DNA from: Saturnia japonica
Taxonomy: Eukaryota > Arthropoda > Insecta > Lepidoptera > Saturniidae
Direction: 5' to 3'
DNA: 64,000 bases
Assembly (NCBI GenBank): GCA_033032175.1
Contig: CM065323.1
Span: 13,888,001-13,952,000, forward strand
A program made the position numbers and the translations under genes. The notes beneath the pieces are model-generated. The model had not been told where the DNA came from. It searched no databases and was given only the letters and a program-made list of their open reading frames with translations. Positions 49,441 through 59,792 of the stretch are shown one piece after another (within the stretch, counting starts at the first letter, position 1; each line of letters opens with the position of its first letter).

Positions 49441-49811
49441 TGGTTGCGCCGCTTTTATATAGTTTTAAATATTGTGCGATATTGTGATCGGTTCGCAACT
49501 TTTTCTATCTCCGCTTACCCTCCCTTCCTTGGCACATGCAAACAGTTCGTCGCCGCGCCTCGTCGAATAAAGTTGATTTTCGCTCGGTTGTTAATACATT
49601 GACTTTAGTGCTCGTCATTGTTATGACGGAGAAGAATTTGGGCAGTACGTCGAAGACGACCACCTAGCCGGCTAGCCAGGTGAAACCGGAACCCACCACG
49701 AGGTATGTGCCAAATTCCTATCCTATATCCATATAGCTGATCACAATCCCCGCAAATACAGTCCACTCAATTAGTAGTATTAAATGCGCTGCGCTTCCAA
49801 CGGCGCAAGCA
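49441..49811 (+). repeat. BEL 5' LTR
   Basis: This 371-bp repeat has TG/CA termini and an 8-10 bp imperfect inverted end (tggttgcgcc / ggcgcaagca). cgaataaagttg near 49563 is a plausible poly(A) signal. It contains the promoter expected to drive the element. Confidence 0.93.
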
Positions 49812-50432
49812 TAATTTTTGGACCTCACGAGCAGGATATTGAATCCATCGTTAATTTAATTATTCGCTGTATAGTACTTTATTCCATAGGGAATAATTGC
49901 TTTGCACCTAAATATCTATATTTTAGTAGAAAACCCGCAATAGATATTCAGGACTAGAACTTAGGTAACCTATCTAGAGCATAGGCATAGGGTAGGACTA
50001 ACGCTCTAAGTATTTAGAATCGTAGTTTGTTACTTATTAGTTTGTTCGCACCGCAACCCTTTTGTTTAATTTAGTTACATTTGATTTAGTTTGGAATGTA
50101 GGTAGGTAGAAAATTCGAAAGAACGTACGAAATTAATTATCAAGCGAGTGTTTAATCTTTCTTTTCGTACTTATTTTAGGTACCTACGTATATTTGAAGT
50201 TTTACCTGGGGCTATTTAATTATTTGTAAAATAAACTCTCAGGACGAGGCAGCGACGTGACCTAGGGGGTATTATCCGATCTGTATATTTATCGTTCGAT
50301 AGCTCCGCACTGTTATCTGATCATATATATACCTAACTACCTATTCACAGTCGCACACTACTGTTCTCCACCGCTTGCGTTACGATTTGGTTTGTTTGTA
50401 AGTAAGTAAGTAGTTGCTATTTAGTTGTCGCT

Positions 50433-53400
50433 ATGCCACCCAAGGCTATTAATCGCGATAATGATCTAAGGATGTTGTATGCTAAACGAGATATGTTATT
50501 TTCTCGCATAAAACTCATTTCTGATTCTTCGAAAAATATTTACGATGAAGAGACGAAAGAATCATTTCTATGTTCAATGGAAACTGTAGACGATATTCGT
50601 ATAGATTTTGAAAAAACGCTTGATAAAATTAATACATTTGAATTAGAAGTGAATCCTGATTACGTAGTTAATTATCAAAATTTGTCGTCGTTTGAAGATT
50701 TGTTTTGTCGCGTAAAGCGAGCCGCGAAATTGTTGCAAATACCTGCAAATTCAGAACAAAAACCGATTGTTGAACAACCGCTCAAACGCGATAGACCAAA
50801 ATTACCGCCCATCCAAATTCCCGAATTTAATGGTGATATTAAAAATTGGCCTTTGTTTTATGATAGTTTTGAGAATACAATTCATAAAAATGAAAATTTA
50901 ACGGATCATGAAAAATTACATTATCTCGTTAATAAACTTACTGGTAAGGCAAAATCTGTTTGCGCCGGAATCACGCTTTGTGCACAAAATTATGAATTAA
51001 TTTTAAATACTTTAAAAGTAAAATACGAAGACAAAAGATTAGTGACAAGTGCTTATTTAGATCAAATATTCGATTTGAAAAATGTTTCCTCTTGCAATGA
51101 ACACAATTTGGAAAAGTTTTTAGATATTTTTGCATCATCTGTTCGCGCCATAAAGAATCTTAAAGTTAGTGACCTTAGTGATTTTTTGTTTTTGTACATC
51201 GGCTTAAAGAAATTAGACACAGAAACTGTTCGTTTATTTGAAATGGACAGACGTGGAGACAATCAACTACCCAAATTCGATGAGCTAGAAACGTTTGTAC
51301 GCGATCATATTAAAGTCTTGCAACGCATTTCGGCACCAAAACATGAAGCTACAAAGAAAATTAATTCTGATCGTCGAACGGACGCGGTATCCAAATCATT
51401 TAAGCCCACTCAAACATACGTAAATATCGCATCACAGTCTGTTTGTTCGTTGTGTCACGCTCATCATGACCATATTTATAAATGCTCGAGTTTCCTAAAA
51501 CTTACACCTAGTGAACGTTATAAATTTGTTCGTGCCAATAATTTGTGTATCAATTGCCTTAGTGATGGACATCGTGTTTCATTTTGCAATTCAAATTCTA
51601 GTTGCCGTAGATGTCAAAACAAGCATCATACATTGCTTCATTTTAATGATAATAATGCCGCATCCAATGTGAGCAGAGTTGGTTTATCGCACGGTGGTAA
51701 TGGTTCGTCAGTAATAAACTCTGCGCCCGCGCCCGGCCGCTTCTACGCAGTCACGCAGCCACCCCCCGCCACTACCCGGTTACCATCCATTGGCGACGCG
51801 CAGTCCGACACTGCGAGCGCGCGCGCCGTCGCGGCCTCCGCTCACACCGACCATTCAAATGACGTCGCCTTATGCTCGTTATCGTTATTGCGAACTCCTA
51901 CTACTGTGCTTCTCGCGACCGCTCGTGTAATAGTTGTAGATGCTTATGGAAAAGAACATAGTGTTCGCGCTCTTTTAGATAGCGCTTCGCAGAGTAACTT
52001 TGTTACTCTCGAGTGTTGTCAACGCCTTGGTTTAGATATAAATAAACGGCCTGTATGTTCTGTAGTAAAAGGAATTGGAGGTTCTGTAAAAACCATTCAG
52101 GGCTCCCTAAAAATTAAATTTCACTCACGTTTTGACTCGAGAATTAGTTTTGATATGGATTCGTTAGTTGTAGATAAGGTGACTGAACGTTTGCCGACGG
52201 TCTCAGTCAATACTTCAATGCTGTCGAATTTTGATGACTTACCTATGGCCGATGATACTTATGCTATTCCAGGAAATATTGAGATGTTGGTTGGAGCCTC
52301 GATTTTCCCGCACCTCCTGTTATCACGTAAAGTTCACGGTCATCCGTCACAAACCGCACCGCACGCACTGGAAACAGTTCTTGGATTTGTTATTGTTGGT
52401 ACAGCTCCCGCACGAGTGGATTCTTACTCGACCATATCCTACTGCTGTGCCGTCGAGCCTCTAGAATCCGCCGTTCGTAAATTTTGGGAAATTGAAGAAG
52501 TCAATTGCCCTCCTATTCTCAGCCCAGACGACAAAGTCTGTGATGAGTTTTATAGCCGCACAACTACTCGTGATGGAGATGGTCGTTATGTTGTCGCGCT
52601 CCCCTTTAAGGGTGATATTTTTGATCTCGGTGATTCTCGTAGGTTAGCCGAAAAACGTTTTTATTGTTTAGAGAAGAAAATGCTAGCGTCTCCTAAGTTG
52701 AAACAAACTTACGACGACGTTATAAGGGAATACCTAGATAAAGGCTACATCTCGCCCGCACCTATTGATACTGTAGAGTCTATGAACGTTCCGTCGTATA
52801 TTATACCACACCATGGAGTTATTAGGGAAGATAAATTTACCACAAAATTGCGCGTAGTTTTAGATGGTAGCGCTAAGACTAGTACGTCAGTTTCCCTAAA
52901 TGACATATTATATAGAGGACAAAATCTGCAAGGTAACTTGTTCGATATCATAGTTAACTTTCGCTTGTTTTCGATTGCCCTTTCAGCCGACATTCGTCAA
53001 ATGTTTCTCTGTATCGGTGTAAACGAACGCGACCGCAGATTTCAGCGCATTTTGTATCGATTTTCCCCGCAGGAACATTTGAAGGTTTACGAGTTTAATC
53101 GTGTTTGTTTCGGGCTGAAGTCAAGTCCTTTTCATGCTCTGCGTACAATAAAGCAGCTTGCCTCAGATGAGGGATCTGCATATCCAAAGGCTAAGGAAAC
53201 TATAGAGACTAGCCTCTACATGGATGATTTTGTTTATTCTGTAGAGAGCGAGATAGAGGCCATTGAAACTGCCGCTGAAGTAATTAGTCTCATGAAAGCG
53301 GGTCAGTTTGATCTAGTGAAATGGACTAGTAACTCGCGAAGGGTTTTGGATTCAATTCCGCCATCATATCGCTTGTCAACTGTTAAAGAGTTTGACGAGG

Positions 53401-55766
53401 GTGATTTGCACAAGATTCTTGGCTTGCGCTGGTCACCTACATCAGATTCATTCAGTTTTAAAGTTTGTTTGACTCCACCAACTTGCACCAAACGTATTAT
53501 ATTGTCTTGTGTAGCTAGAATCTGGGATATAATGGGGTTTGTAGCTCCTGTAGTTTTATATGCAAAGCTTCTTATAAAAGAGCTTTGTTTGTCAGGTTGT
53601 GACTGGGATGACAAGCCGCCAGATAGAATCGCTCATTTTTGGAATCGTTTTAGGGAAGAGCTTCCTTTGATCGACCAAATTAAAATCCCACGGCATGTTG
53701 GTACCAATAAACATAGTATCATTACAGTTATTGGGTTCGCAGACGCTAGCGAAAAGGCGTATGGAGGCGTTGTTTACTTCCACATTCAGAATAATGACAA
53801 CCTCTCAGTGAGCCTTATTACTGCCAAGTCTAAGGTTTCACCTCGTAAAGTCGTGTCTCTTGCGCGCCTTGAGCTTTGTGGTATACTTTTACTATCAAAA
53901 CTCATTGGTACAATTGTCACGGCTTGTCATAACCGCATTCGTATAAATAGAATTTTTGCATTTTCGGATTCAACTGTAGCCTTGTGTTGGGCTCATTCTT
54001 CTCCCCATCGTTGGGACACCTTTGTTGGCAATAGGGTCGCAAAAATTCAATCTGAATTATCACCGCAAAATCTCTTCCACGTTGCTGGCACGGATAACCC
54101 TGCCGATTGCTTATCTCGTGGGCTAACTCCTGCGCAGATGTTAGATCACCCGCTTTGGTTTCACGGCCCTTCATGGACCCAAGCATCGCCCGAAGAGTGG
54201 CCTGTTTGTCCTTTCAACCCATTAACTGTGTCAGAACCACCAGAACAAAAGAAAAGTACTTTGGTTACAACTGCACCACGCGAGGAGTCACCAATATTAT
54301 TGTTGTCGAGTAGACTGTCGTCTTGGTCTAAACTCTTGCGCTGCGTAGTGTATATGTGTCGTTTTGTTAAAATATTACCACCGCGTGAGTACATAGTTGC
54401 TGCAGATCTCGATAAAGCTGAGATAATTATTCTCCGTGAGCTTCAGCATAACTACTTCTCCACTGAATTTAATAAACTTAAATCTAACAAACCTTGTAGT
54501 CGCGCTTTTCAGTGTTTAAAACCCTTCTTACAAGATGGGCTCATACGAGTCGGTGGCCGTTTGAGTCAATCAAACTTGGTGTTTGAACACAGACATCCGG
54601 TAGTTTTGCCACGAAAAGACCATGTTCTTAATCTTTTAGTGGATTATTATCACAAGATAAATTGTCACGCAGGACCTGATTTGTTGATGTCGATTATGCG
54701 GCAAAAATACTGGATATTTTCTGCTCGTAATTTGATTCGCTCTAGAGTACACCAATGCGTGCCGTGTTATAGGCTTCGTCCGAGAGCTGCAGCTCCGGAA
54801 ATGGCTGACCATCGTGCTTGTCGTGTAGTAGAGTCAGTTAAGCCATTCATACATACCGGAACGGATTACGCCGGTCCGTTAAGAGTAACGATTTCACGCG
54901 GTCGTGGTATACGCTCGACGAAGGCTTATGTGTGTATTTTCGTTTGCCTGACAACTCGTGCAATTCATATAGAGTTAGCTAGTGACTTAAGCACGTCAAG
55001 TTTCATGGCTGCGTTTAAAAGGTTTTTGTCTCGTCGTGGCGCTGTAGGACAAATGTATTCGGATAATGGCACAAATTATGTTGGAGCTAAACGTAATATC
55101 ACAGAATTGCATGCATTTTTACGATCAAAGTATTTTAACACTGAATTTGCTCAAGTACTAGCTGAAAATCGCATTAAATGGTCGCTGAATACCCCCACCG
55201 CGAGTCATTTTGGAGGAAACTGGGAGGCCAACATAAAGGCCTTAAAATCGCATCTATATCGCGTTATAGGCGAGCAGATACTTTCATTCGAAGAGTTAAG
55301 CACGGTGCTCGCTCAAGTGGAAGCGGTTATGAACACCCGCCCACTGTGTAGGACGTTGTCTAGTGATCCTTCAGAGCCACTAGCACTAACGCCTGCACAT
55401 TTTTTAAACATGACTCCTCTCAAGTATCTGCCTTGTAGAAATATTGATGAAGATCGACTACATGTTCTTTCGCGTTACGACTTATTGGATAAACTCGTCC
55501 AGTCGTTCTGGAAGCGTTGGAGGACAGACTATTTGCACACATTGCAGTCGCGTCAAAAATGGAATACACCATCGACTCCAATTACTGTTGGAACGGTCGT
55601 GATTATTAGAACTGAAAATACACCGCCTCTACATTGGCCTCTAGGCATTGTTGAAGAAGTTTTTCCTGGATCCGATGGCATTACTCGCATTGTTCGCGTT
55701 AAAACCGCAACCGGATCGTATTTACGCCCGGTTGTTCGCCTCTGTCCTCTGCCTAATCTACAGTAG
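50433..55766 (+). CDS. BEL/Pao gag-pol polyprotein
   Basis: A single open frame of 1777 residues starts at ATG 50433, 621 bp after the 5' LTR. Domain order is: gag-like DUF1759 region (about 120-290); Cys/His knuckles (from C337, and CINCLSDGHRVSFC near 372); aspartic protease of the DUF1758 type, with LLDSASQSNF near 514; reverse transcriptase with LRVVLDGSAK and catalytic YMDD at about 929-932; RNase H with GFADASEKAYGG near 1101; integrase with an HHCC finger (about 1406-1445) and catalytic Asp (GTDYAGP, 1477), Asp (YSDNGTNY, 1543) and Glu (GGNWEANIK, 1598); and a C-terminal DUF5641-type domain. The protease motif is DSA where many families have DT/SG, as is common in BEL. No envelope gene is present. 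No stops or frameshifts were seen, so the copy may be competent. Confidence 0.96.
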   Translation: MPPKAINRDNDLRMLYAKRDMLFSRIKLISDSSKNIYDEETKESFLCSMETVDDIRIDFEKTLDKINTFELEVNPDYVVNYQNLSSFEDLFCRVKRAAKLLQIPANSEQKPIVEQPLKRDRPKLPPIQIPEFNGDIKNWPLFYDSFENTIHKNENLTDHEKLHYLVNKLTGKAKSVCAGITLCAQNYELILNTLKVKYEDKRLVTSAYLDQIFDLKNVSSCNEHNLEKFLDIFASSVRAIKNLKVSDLSDFLFLYIGLKKLDTETVRLFEMDRRGDNQLPKFDELETFVRDHIKVLQRISAPKHEATKKINSDRRTDAVSKSFKPTQTYVNIASQSVCSLCHAHHDHIYKCSSFLKLTPSERYKFVRANNLCINCLSDGHRVSFCNSNSSCRRCQNKHHTLLHFNDNNAASNVSRVGLSHGGNGSSVINSAPAPGRFYAVTQPPPATTRLPSIGDAQSDTASARAVAASAHTDHSNDVALCSLSLLRTPTTVLLATARVIVVDAYGKEHSVRALLDSASQSNFVTLECCQRLGLDINKRPVCSVVKGIGGSVKTIQGSLKIKFHSRFDSRISFDMDSLVVDKVTERLPTVSVNTSMLSNFDDLPMADDTYAIPGNIEMLVGASIFPHLLLSRKVHGHPSQTAPHALETVLGFVIVGTAPARVDSYSTISYCCAVEPLESAVRKFWEIEEVNCPPILSPDDKVCDEFYSRTTTRDGDGRYVVALPFKGDIFDLGDSRRLAEKRFYCLEKKMLASPKLKQTYDDVIREYLDKGYISPAPIDTVESMNVPSYIIPHHGVIREDKFTTKLRVVLDGSAKTSTSVSLNDILYRGQNLQGNLFDIIVNFRLFSIALSADIRQMFLCIGVNERDRRFQRILYRFSPQEHLKVYEFNRVCFGLKSSPFHALRTIKQLASDEGSAYPKAKETIETSLYMDDFVYSVESEIEAIETAAEVISLMKAGQFDLVKWTSNSRRVLDSIPPSYRLSTVKEFDEGDLHKILGLRWSPTSDSFSFKVCLTPPTCTKRIILSCVARIWDIMGFVAPVVLYAKLLIKELCLSGCDWDDKPPDRIAHFWNRFREELPLIDQIKIPRHVGTNKHSIITVIGFADASEKAYGGVVYFHIQNNDNLSVSLITAKSKVSPRKVVSLARLELCGILLLSKLIGTIVTACHNRIRINRIFAFSDSTVALCWAHSSPHRWDTFVGNRVAKIQSELSPQNLFHVAGTDNPADCLSRGLTPAQMLDHPLWFHGPSWTQASPEEWPVCPFNPLTVSEPPEQKKSTLVTTAPREESPILLLSSRLSSWSKLLRCVVYMCRFVKILPPREYIVAADLDKAEIIILRELQHNYFSTEFNKLKSNKPCSRAFQCLKPFLQDGLIRVGGRLSQSNLVFEHRHPVVLPRKDHVLNLLVDYYHKINCHAGPDLLMSIMRQKYWIFSARNLIRSRVHQCVPCYRLRPRAAAPEMADHRACRVVESVKPFIHTGTDYAGPLRVTISRGRGIRSTKAYVCIFVCLTTRAIHIELASDLSTSSFMAAFKRFLSRRGAVGQMYSDNGTNYVGAKRNITELHAFLRSKYFNTEFAQVLAENRIKWSLNTPTASHFGGNWEANIKALKSHLYRVIGEQILSFEELSTVLAQVEAVMNTRPLCRTLSSDPSEPLALTPAHFLNMTPLKYLPCRNIDEDRLHVLSRYDLLDKLVQSFWKRWRTDYLHTLQSRQKWNTPSTPITVGTVVIIRTENTPPLHWPLGIVEEVFPGSDGITRIVRVKTATGSYLRPVVRLCPLPNLQ

Positions 55767-55852
55767 CAGTGGTTAGTTTACTTTAGGTTTAGTTTATCAT
55801 AGATCCGCTTTAGTTTAGTTATTTTGAAGGGAACCCTTCAAGCCGGGGGAAA

Positions 55853-56223
55853 TGGTTGCGCCGCTTTTATATAGTTTTAAATATTGTGCGATATTGTGAT
55901 CGGTTCGCAACTTTTTCTATCTCCGCTTACCCTCCCTTCCTTGGCACATGCAAACAGTTCGTCGCCGCGCCTCGTCGAATAAAGTTGATTTTCGCTCGGT
56001 TGTTAATACATTGACTTTAGTGCTCGTCATTGTTATGACGGAGAAGAATTTGGGCAGTACGTCGAAGACGACCACCTAGCCGGCTAGCCAGGTGAAACCG
56101 GAACCCACCACGAGGTATGTGCCAAATTCCTATCCTATATCCATATAGCTGATCACAATCCCCGCAAATACAGTCCACTCAATTAGTAGTATTAAATGCG
56201 CTGCGCTTCCAACGGCGCAAGCA
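55853..56223 (+). repeat. BEL 3' LTR
   Basis: This 371-bp repeat is preceded by the purine tract gccgggggaaa. By eye it is identical to the 5' LTR. It ends ggcgcaagca, directly before the duplicated target ACATT. Confidence 0.93.
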
Positions 56224-56663
56224 ACATTTCTTTGGAAAAACGTGACTACCTTCCGTTTTGCAGAATGAATGTGGGTGGTATACAAATATGTTAGCAAGTA
56301 ACACATAAGCGTCCAGAGATTGTGATTTATAATAATTACTCGCAGTGTTAATCCTAGTTATTTACCATTATACATATAATTCATAATTAATAATTTAGTT
56401 AATCATCATATAAATTGATATTGTAAACTTATTACTACATAATATGACTTACGATTAATTTGGTATAAAGCGGGTAGGACAATGATTAATTTTATATAAA
56501 GCGGGTAGGACTGCGATTATTTTGACATAAAAGCGGGTACGTCAAGCCTTGAAGGATTCTTTCGTGAAAGTAACCTCTTAGACAACGATACTCTGTCTGA
56601 ATAAACCACGAATATTAAACTTTTGGACTATTATTCCACAAGACCCACAAGTTTTAACAATAC

Positions 56664-57474
56664 GCTACAAGGTATGATTCAGGAGGATTTTGATATGTTG
56701 AGTAAGTGGGCTCACGATTTAGGTCTATCCATTAACTACAGTAAAACTAAGCTAATGTTTATACATTCACCATATAAAAAAATTAACTACCTACCTAAGA
56801 TTGTCGCTCATGAGCACAACTGCATGCACTTAAACAATACCTCATGCACATGTTCGTACCTTGACGTAGTGGAAGAGCATACATATCTTGGGCTTAAAAT
56901 AGATCATAAATTTAATTGGGGTCCGCATGTTGCCCAGGTATGTTGTAAACTTAGAGCTGTGCTGTCAAAATTGTGCATACTTAAACATAAAGTTCCATAT
57001 AACACATTGAGGCTCTTGTATATGTCATTGGCTGATTCAGTGATCAATTATGGACTAGCTAGCTATGGACGTACATATATGAGTTATTTGAAGGATATAT
57101 ATAATTTACAAATAAGGTTATTGAAAACCATTGTTCTGTTAAAAATTAAGTATAAATATAAAGATAACTATCATTATTTATTTAATTATTGTAAAGTTCT
57201 GAGCATTTTCGATAAATTGGATTTGGCAATTGTAACTCAATACAGTAACTGTAAGTGGAACTTAAATAGGATAGTAAGACCTGTGACCTTACGTAATCTG
57301 GTATATCTTCCGACATTTGAAATACCTAAATGTAACAACGTGTACGGTGAGAGGGTTCGGAGATGCATTCTGCCCAGTACGTTAAATAGATTACCTAAAG
57401 CTATAGTCGAGAAGCTTGAAAACAAAAATAGAAGCCAAATCAAAAATATACTCAAGCGATATTTTTTTTTTTAA
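56664..57474 (+). CDS. LINE ORF2, 3' portion after the insertion
   Basis: This continues the reading frame left at 46256. The codon is split by the insertion and the remaining 270 codons run to a TAA at 57472-57474. It covers the end of the reverse transcriptase palm and thumb (LSKWAHDLGLSINYSKTK, a DLG-type motif, and HTYLGLKID) and the C-terminal region. Upstream frame-open sequence in the LTR is not part of the protein. With the first portion the ORF2 length would be 979 residues, in line with CR1/Jockey-type LINEs. Confidence 0.9.
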
Positions 57475-58042
57475 AGGTTAATTAAAACCCTTTAGTTATT
57501 TAAGTAGGTAGCTTAACTCCTTTTCTATAAAATCTTTTTAGTTAAGATTAGAGTTAAGGATACGTGTAATATTTTTTTTGTGCTATTTTTGGTAATAAAC
57601 AGATGAAATTTTAAATTTTAATTTTTTTTTTTTATAACTATAACAAAAAGCCCATTTTTAAAATTTTTGTCTGTCTGTTTGTTCCGGATAATCTCCGAAA
57701 CGGTTAAAGCGATTTTGACGGGAGTTTAACTGATAGATAGCCGATGATATAGGGATTAACTTAGGCTACTTTTATTTTAGAAAAAGAATTAGGGTTCCGC
57801 ACTAATAAATAAAAACTGGTCATGGTTAATCAACTCGGACTCTTAAATGGCTTATGCTGAGTAAACCATAAGAGATATAGCAAATTAATGTACTACATAA
57901 TCATAGGCATTAAAAATATCTACAATAAATCTGGTATAGTATATACCCATCTTCTAAGAAACACCCACAATAAGCAGTTTTATAGCCAGGAGCAGGGGCA
58001 AGATTCTGTAGTCCACGTGAGCGAAGCAACGGGCACAGCTAG

Positions 58043-58616
58043 TATAATATAAAGTAATAGTTATAAGTGAGGATCGCCCTCGAGGGGTGAAATACTGCAA
58101 GTAAATACCTCCTGTTTAAAATTAATATCGACTTCTGAAATGTATTCTGTAGTGATTGTTTCACAAAGTTATCTTTATCGGTTCGTTAATACGAACGTTA
58201 GATAAACGGTTATAACGTTCGGGATGGTATCGCTTAATTAAAATTAAGCCTCAGAAATTTAGAACGATTAATAGATTTATTGATGCAATTGTTTTATAGA
58301 TTTATGTTCAAGTAATTATTTCATAGATTTTTTTTTATCGGTTCGTAAAAACAAATCGAAGTGTGATAGTGACATCATATTGATTTGTTAAATAGGTTAT
58401 GGCGTAAGTTTCATATTAAAGTATATTCGTTGACTTTATTTAACGACTCGGATCGTATTTCAAAGAAAAACGGCCACTACCTACAAATACAATATGTTTA
58501 GTGTTGCATAAATATTTATCACATTTCGTATTTAGCTACTACTAACTAATAATTCTGTGAAGCATTGAAAACAAAATGTAAATGAAAAATACATAAATAT
58601 CTTGAGAAACATCTAT
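58043..58616. other. Spacer, nothing recognised
   Basis: AT-rich sequence lies between the split Helitron-like element and the RTE-like LINE. There is no gene. Confidence 0.5.
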
Positions 58617-59700
58617 ACTAATTGATCAAGTAGAGTCAGGTTAGATAGAACTGGCACAAAAATTAGAATAAACCGAGGCGTGAGACAGGGCGACCCGTTA
58701 TCTCCAAAACTTTTCATAGCCGTTCTGCAACTTATAATGAAAAATTTACCATGGTCTAAACAAGGCATCAACATAGATGAGAATTTCCTAAGCCACCTCA
58801 GGTTCGCCGACGACATCATTTTGTTCTCGGAGAATCCACAACAATTAAATATCATGATAAATGATCTACATCATTCCAGTATAAAAGTTGGATTAGAAAT
58901 GAACCTGGACAAAACAAAAGTTATGACCAACCACCACAAAATACCTATTTTGGTAAATAACATTCCTCTCGAGTTCGTAACAAATTACGTCTATCTAGGC
59001 AAACAATCTCTTTTAGCAAAGGAAGAAATATAGAAGAAGTAGATAAAAGAATTGCTATCACTTGGAAGAAGTACTGGGCTCATAAGGAAATATTCAAATC
59101 GCAGCTCCCGTTGCCAATTAAAAAAATAGTTATGGATTCAGAAATATTACCATGCCTCACCTACGGTTGTCAAACTTGGACACTCGATCTCAAAACTAGA
59201 AATAGATTCCAGACTACATAAAGAAGAATAAAGAGAAGTTATCTAGGTATTAAATTAAAATACAGGATTAGGAATGTGGATATTCGCAAGAAAACAAAGG
59301 TAACTGACGCCTTAACATTTTCGCTACAGAGAAAATGGAAGTAGGCAGGTCACGTGACGAGATATGATGACAATAGATGGACTTTAAGATCTGTGGAATG
59401 GACTGGGCCATGTGGTAATAGAGCGAGAGGCCGGCCTTGTGTCAGATAGGCAGATGAGATAGTGGCGACGGAAGGTCGAAGGTGGCTAGATACAGCAACA
59501 GACAGAGAAAAGTGGAAGACCTTGGAGGAGGCTTTTACCCGAAGGGAGTCCACACAAACTACATAATTATATGCATAATATCTTAAATGCAATAATTTGC
59601 GTTAGGTTTTAATTTGTCATATTTTTATAGTTTCCAATTTTCTAATTAGTTTTTATACATATTATTTGTGTGGAATTAAATAAAGCTTTATTATTATTAT
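58617..59700 (+). pseudogene. 5'-truncated RTE-like LINE (reverse transcriptase C-terminal half)
   Basis: It starts mid-gene and reads RGVRQGDPLSPKLFIAVLQL, then LRFADDIILFSENPQQL (catalytic FADD) and MNLDKTKVMTNHH. A frameshift follows at about 59030. The C-terminal region continues with LPCLTYGCQTWTLD, RKKTKVTDA, AGHVTRYDD and EKWKTLEEAFTRRES, broken by at least three stops. It ends in an AATAAA-containing tail and (ttattatt). The motifs and the trinucleotide tail resemble the RTE elements common in Lepidoptera. The copy is inactive. Confidence 0.85.
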
Positions 59701-59792
59701 AACTAATAATAAAATTTTAGTCTGAATTTGAGAAGTAATCATTTTATTTTAAATCTACGTTAATATCCTTCGATTTAGTTTAATTTACAGAA

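Larger units (their letters stand above)
49441..56223 (+). mobile_element. BEL/Pao LTR retrotransposon, apparently intact
   Basis: The 6783-bp element has two 371-bp LTRs (49441-49811 and 55853-56223) that look identical by eye. Ends are TGGTTGCGCC...GGCGCAAGCA. It is flanked by the 5-bp duplication ACATT (49436-49440 and 56224-56228). A long leader (49812-50432) precedes one open polyprotein, and a polypurine tract (gccgggggaaa) ends at the 3' LTR. A TGG-starting primer-binding site near 49818 is possible but I could not match the tRNA. It lies in the 3' LTR of the Ty3-type element, so it is the youngest insertion in the nest. Confidence 0.96.
46257..56659 (+). mobile_element. Ty3/gypsy-type LTR retrotransposon, internally deleted and split by a BEL element
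   Basis: It inserted in LINE ORF2. The left LTR starts TGTAACAACC after caATAC, the right LTR ends ttttaACA before ATAC (56660-56663). This gives a 4-bp target duplication, ATAC, typical of Ty3 elements. The 5' LTR is 46257-46996. The 3' LTR starts at 49101 and is itself interrupted at 49440 by a BEL element, resuming at 56229. The internal region is only about 2.1 kb and carries broken pol remnants. The copy is defective. Confidence 0.9.
49101..56659 (+). repeat. Ty3-type 3' LTR, interrupted by the BEL element
   Basis: Parts at 49101-49440 and 56229-56659 (56224-56228 is the duplicated target ACATT) add to about 771 bp. Around 56483-56513 a tataaagcgggtaggac-type block is duplicated relative to the 5' LTR, which explains the extra 31 bp. 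Both ends match the 5' LTR. It is preceded by a short purine-rich stretch (gcaggacggccgag). Confidence 0.9.
42637..57632 (+). mobile_element. CR1/Jockey-like LINE, full length but split by an LTR element
   Basis: Without its insertion this LINE would be about 4.6 kb. It has a 5' UTR (42637-43022), ORF1 (43023-44063), ORF2 (44128-46256, resuming 56664-57474) and a short 3' UTR ending in a T/A-rich tail. An 8-bp target duplication, TATAACTA, flanks it. Full length and open frames suggest it was young when the LTR element entered. Clade assignment (CR1, L2 or related) would need a tree. Confidence 0.9.
42531..58042 (+). mobile_element. Helitron-like family A element split by a 15-kb nested insertion
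   Basis: The left part (42531-42636) starts TCTATATAATTAATAAAATT after A. The right part (57641-58042) continues with taacaaaaagcccattttta and ends gggcacagCTAG before T at 58043. Together they give about 508 bp, matching the complete 514-bp copy at 39964. The interruption is the LINE at 42637-57632 with the target duplication TATAACTA (42629-42636 and 57633-57640). Confidence 0.88.

Noticed and set aside
54861..55766. An envelope gene that would make the BEL element an errantivirus-like unit
   Set aside because: After the integrase and C-terminal DUF5641-type domain the frame stops, and the 3' LTR begins 86 bp later. There is no room or signal for an envelope protein.
56623..56663. A start codon for a separate protein at 56623
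   Set aside because: This part lies in the LTR. The frame after 56664 is the C-terminal portion of the split LINE ORF2.
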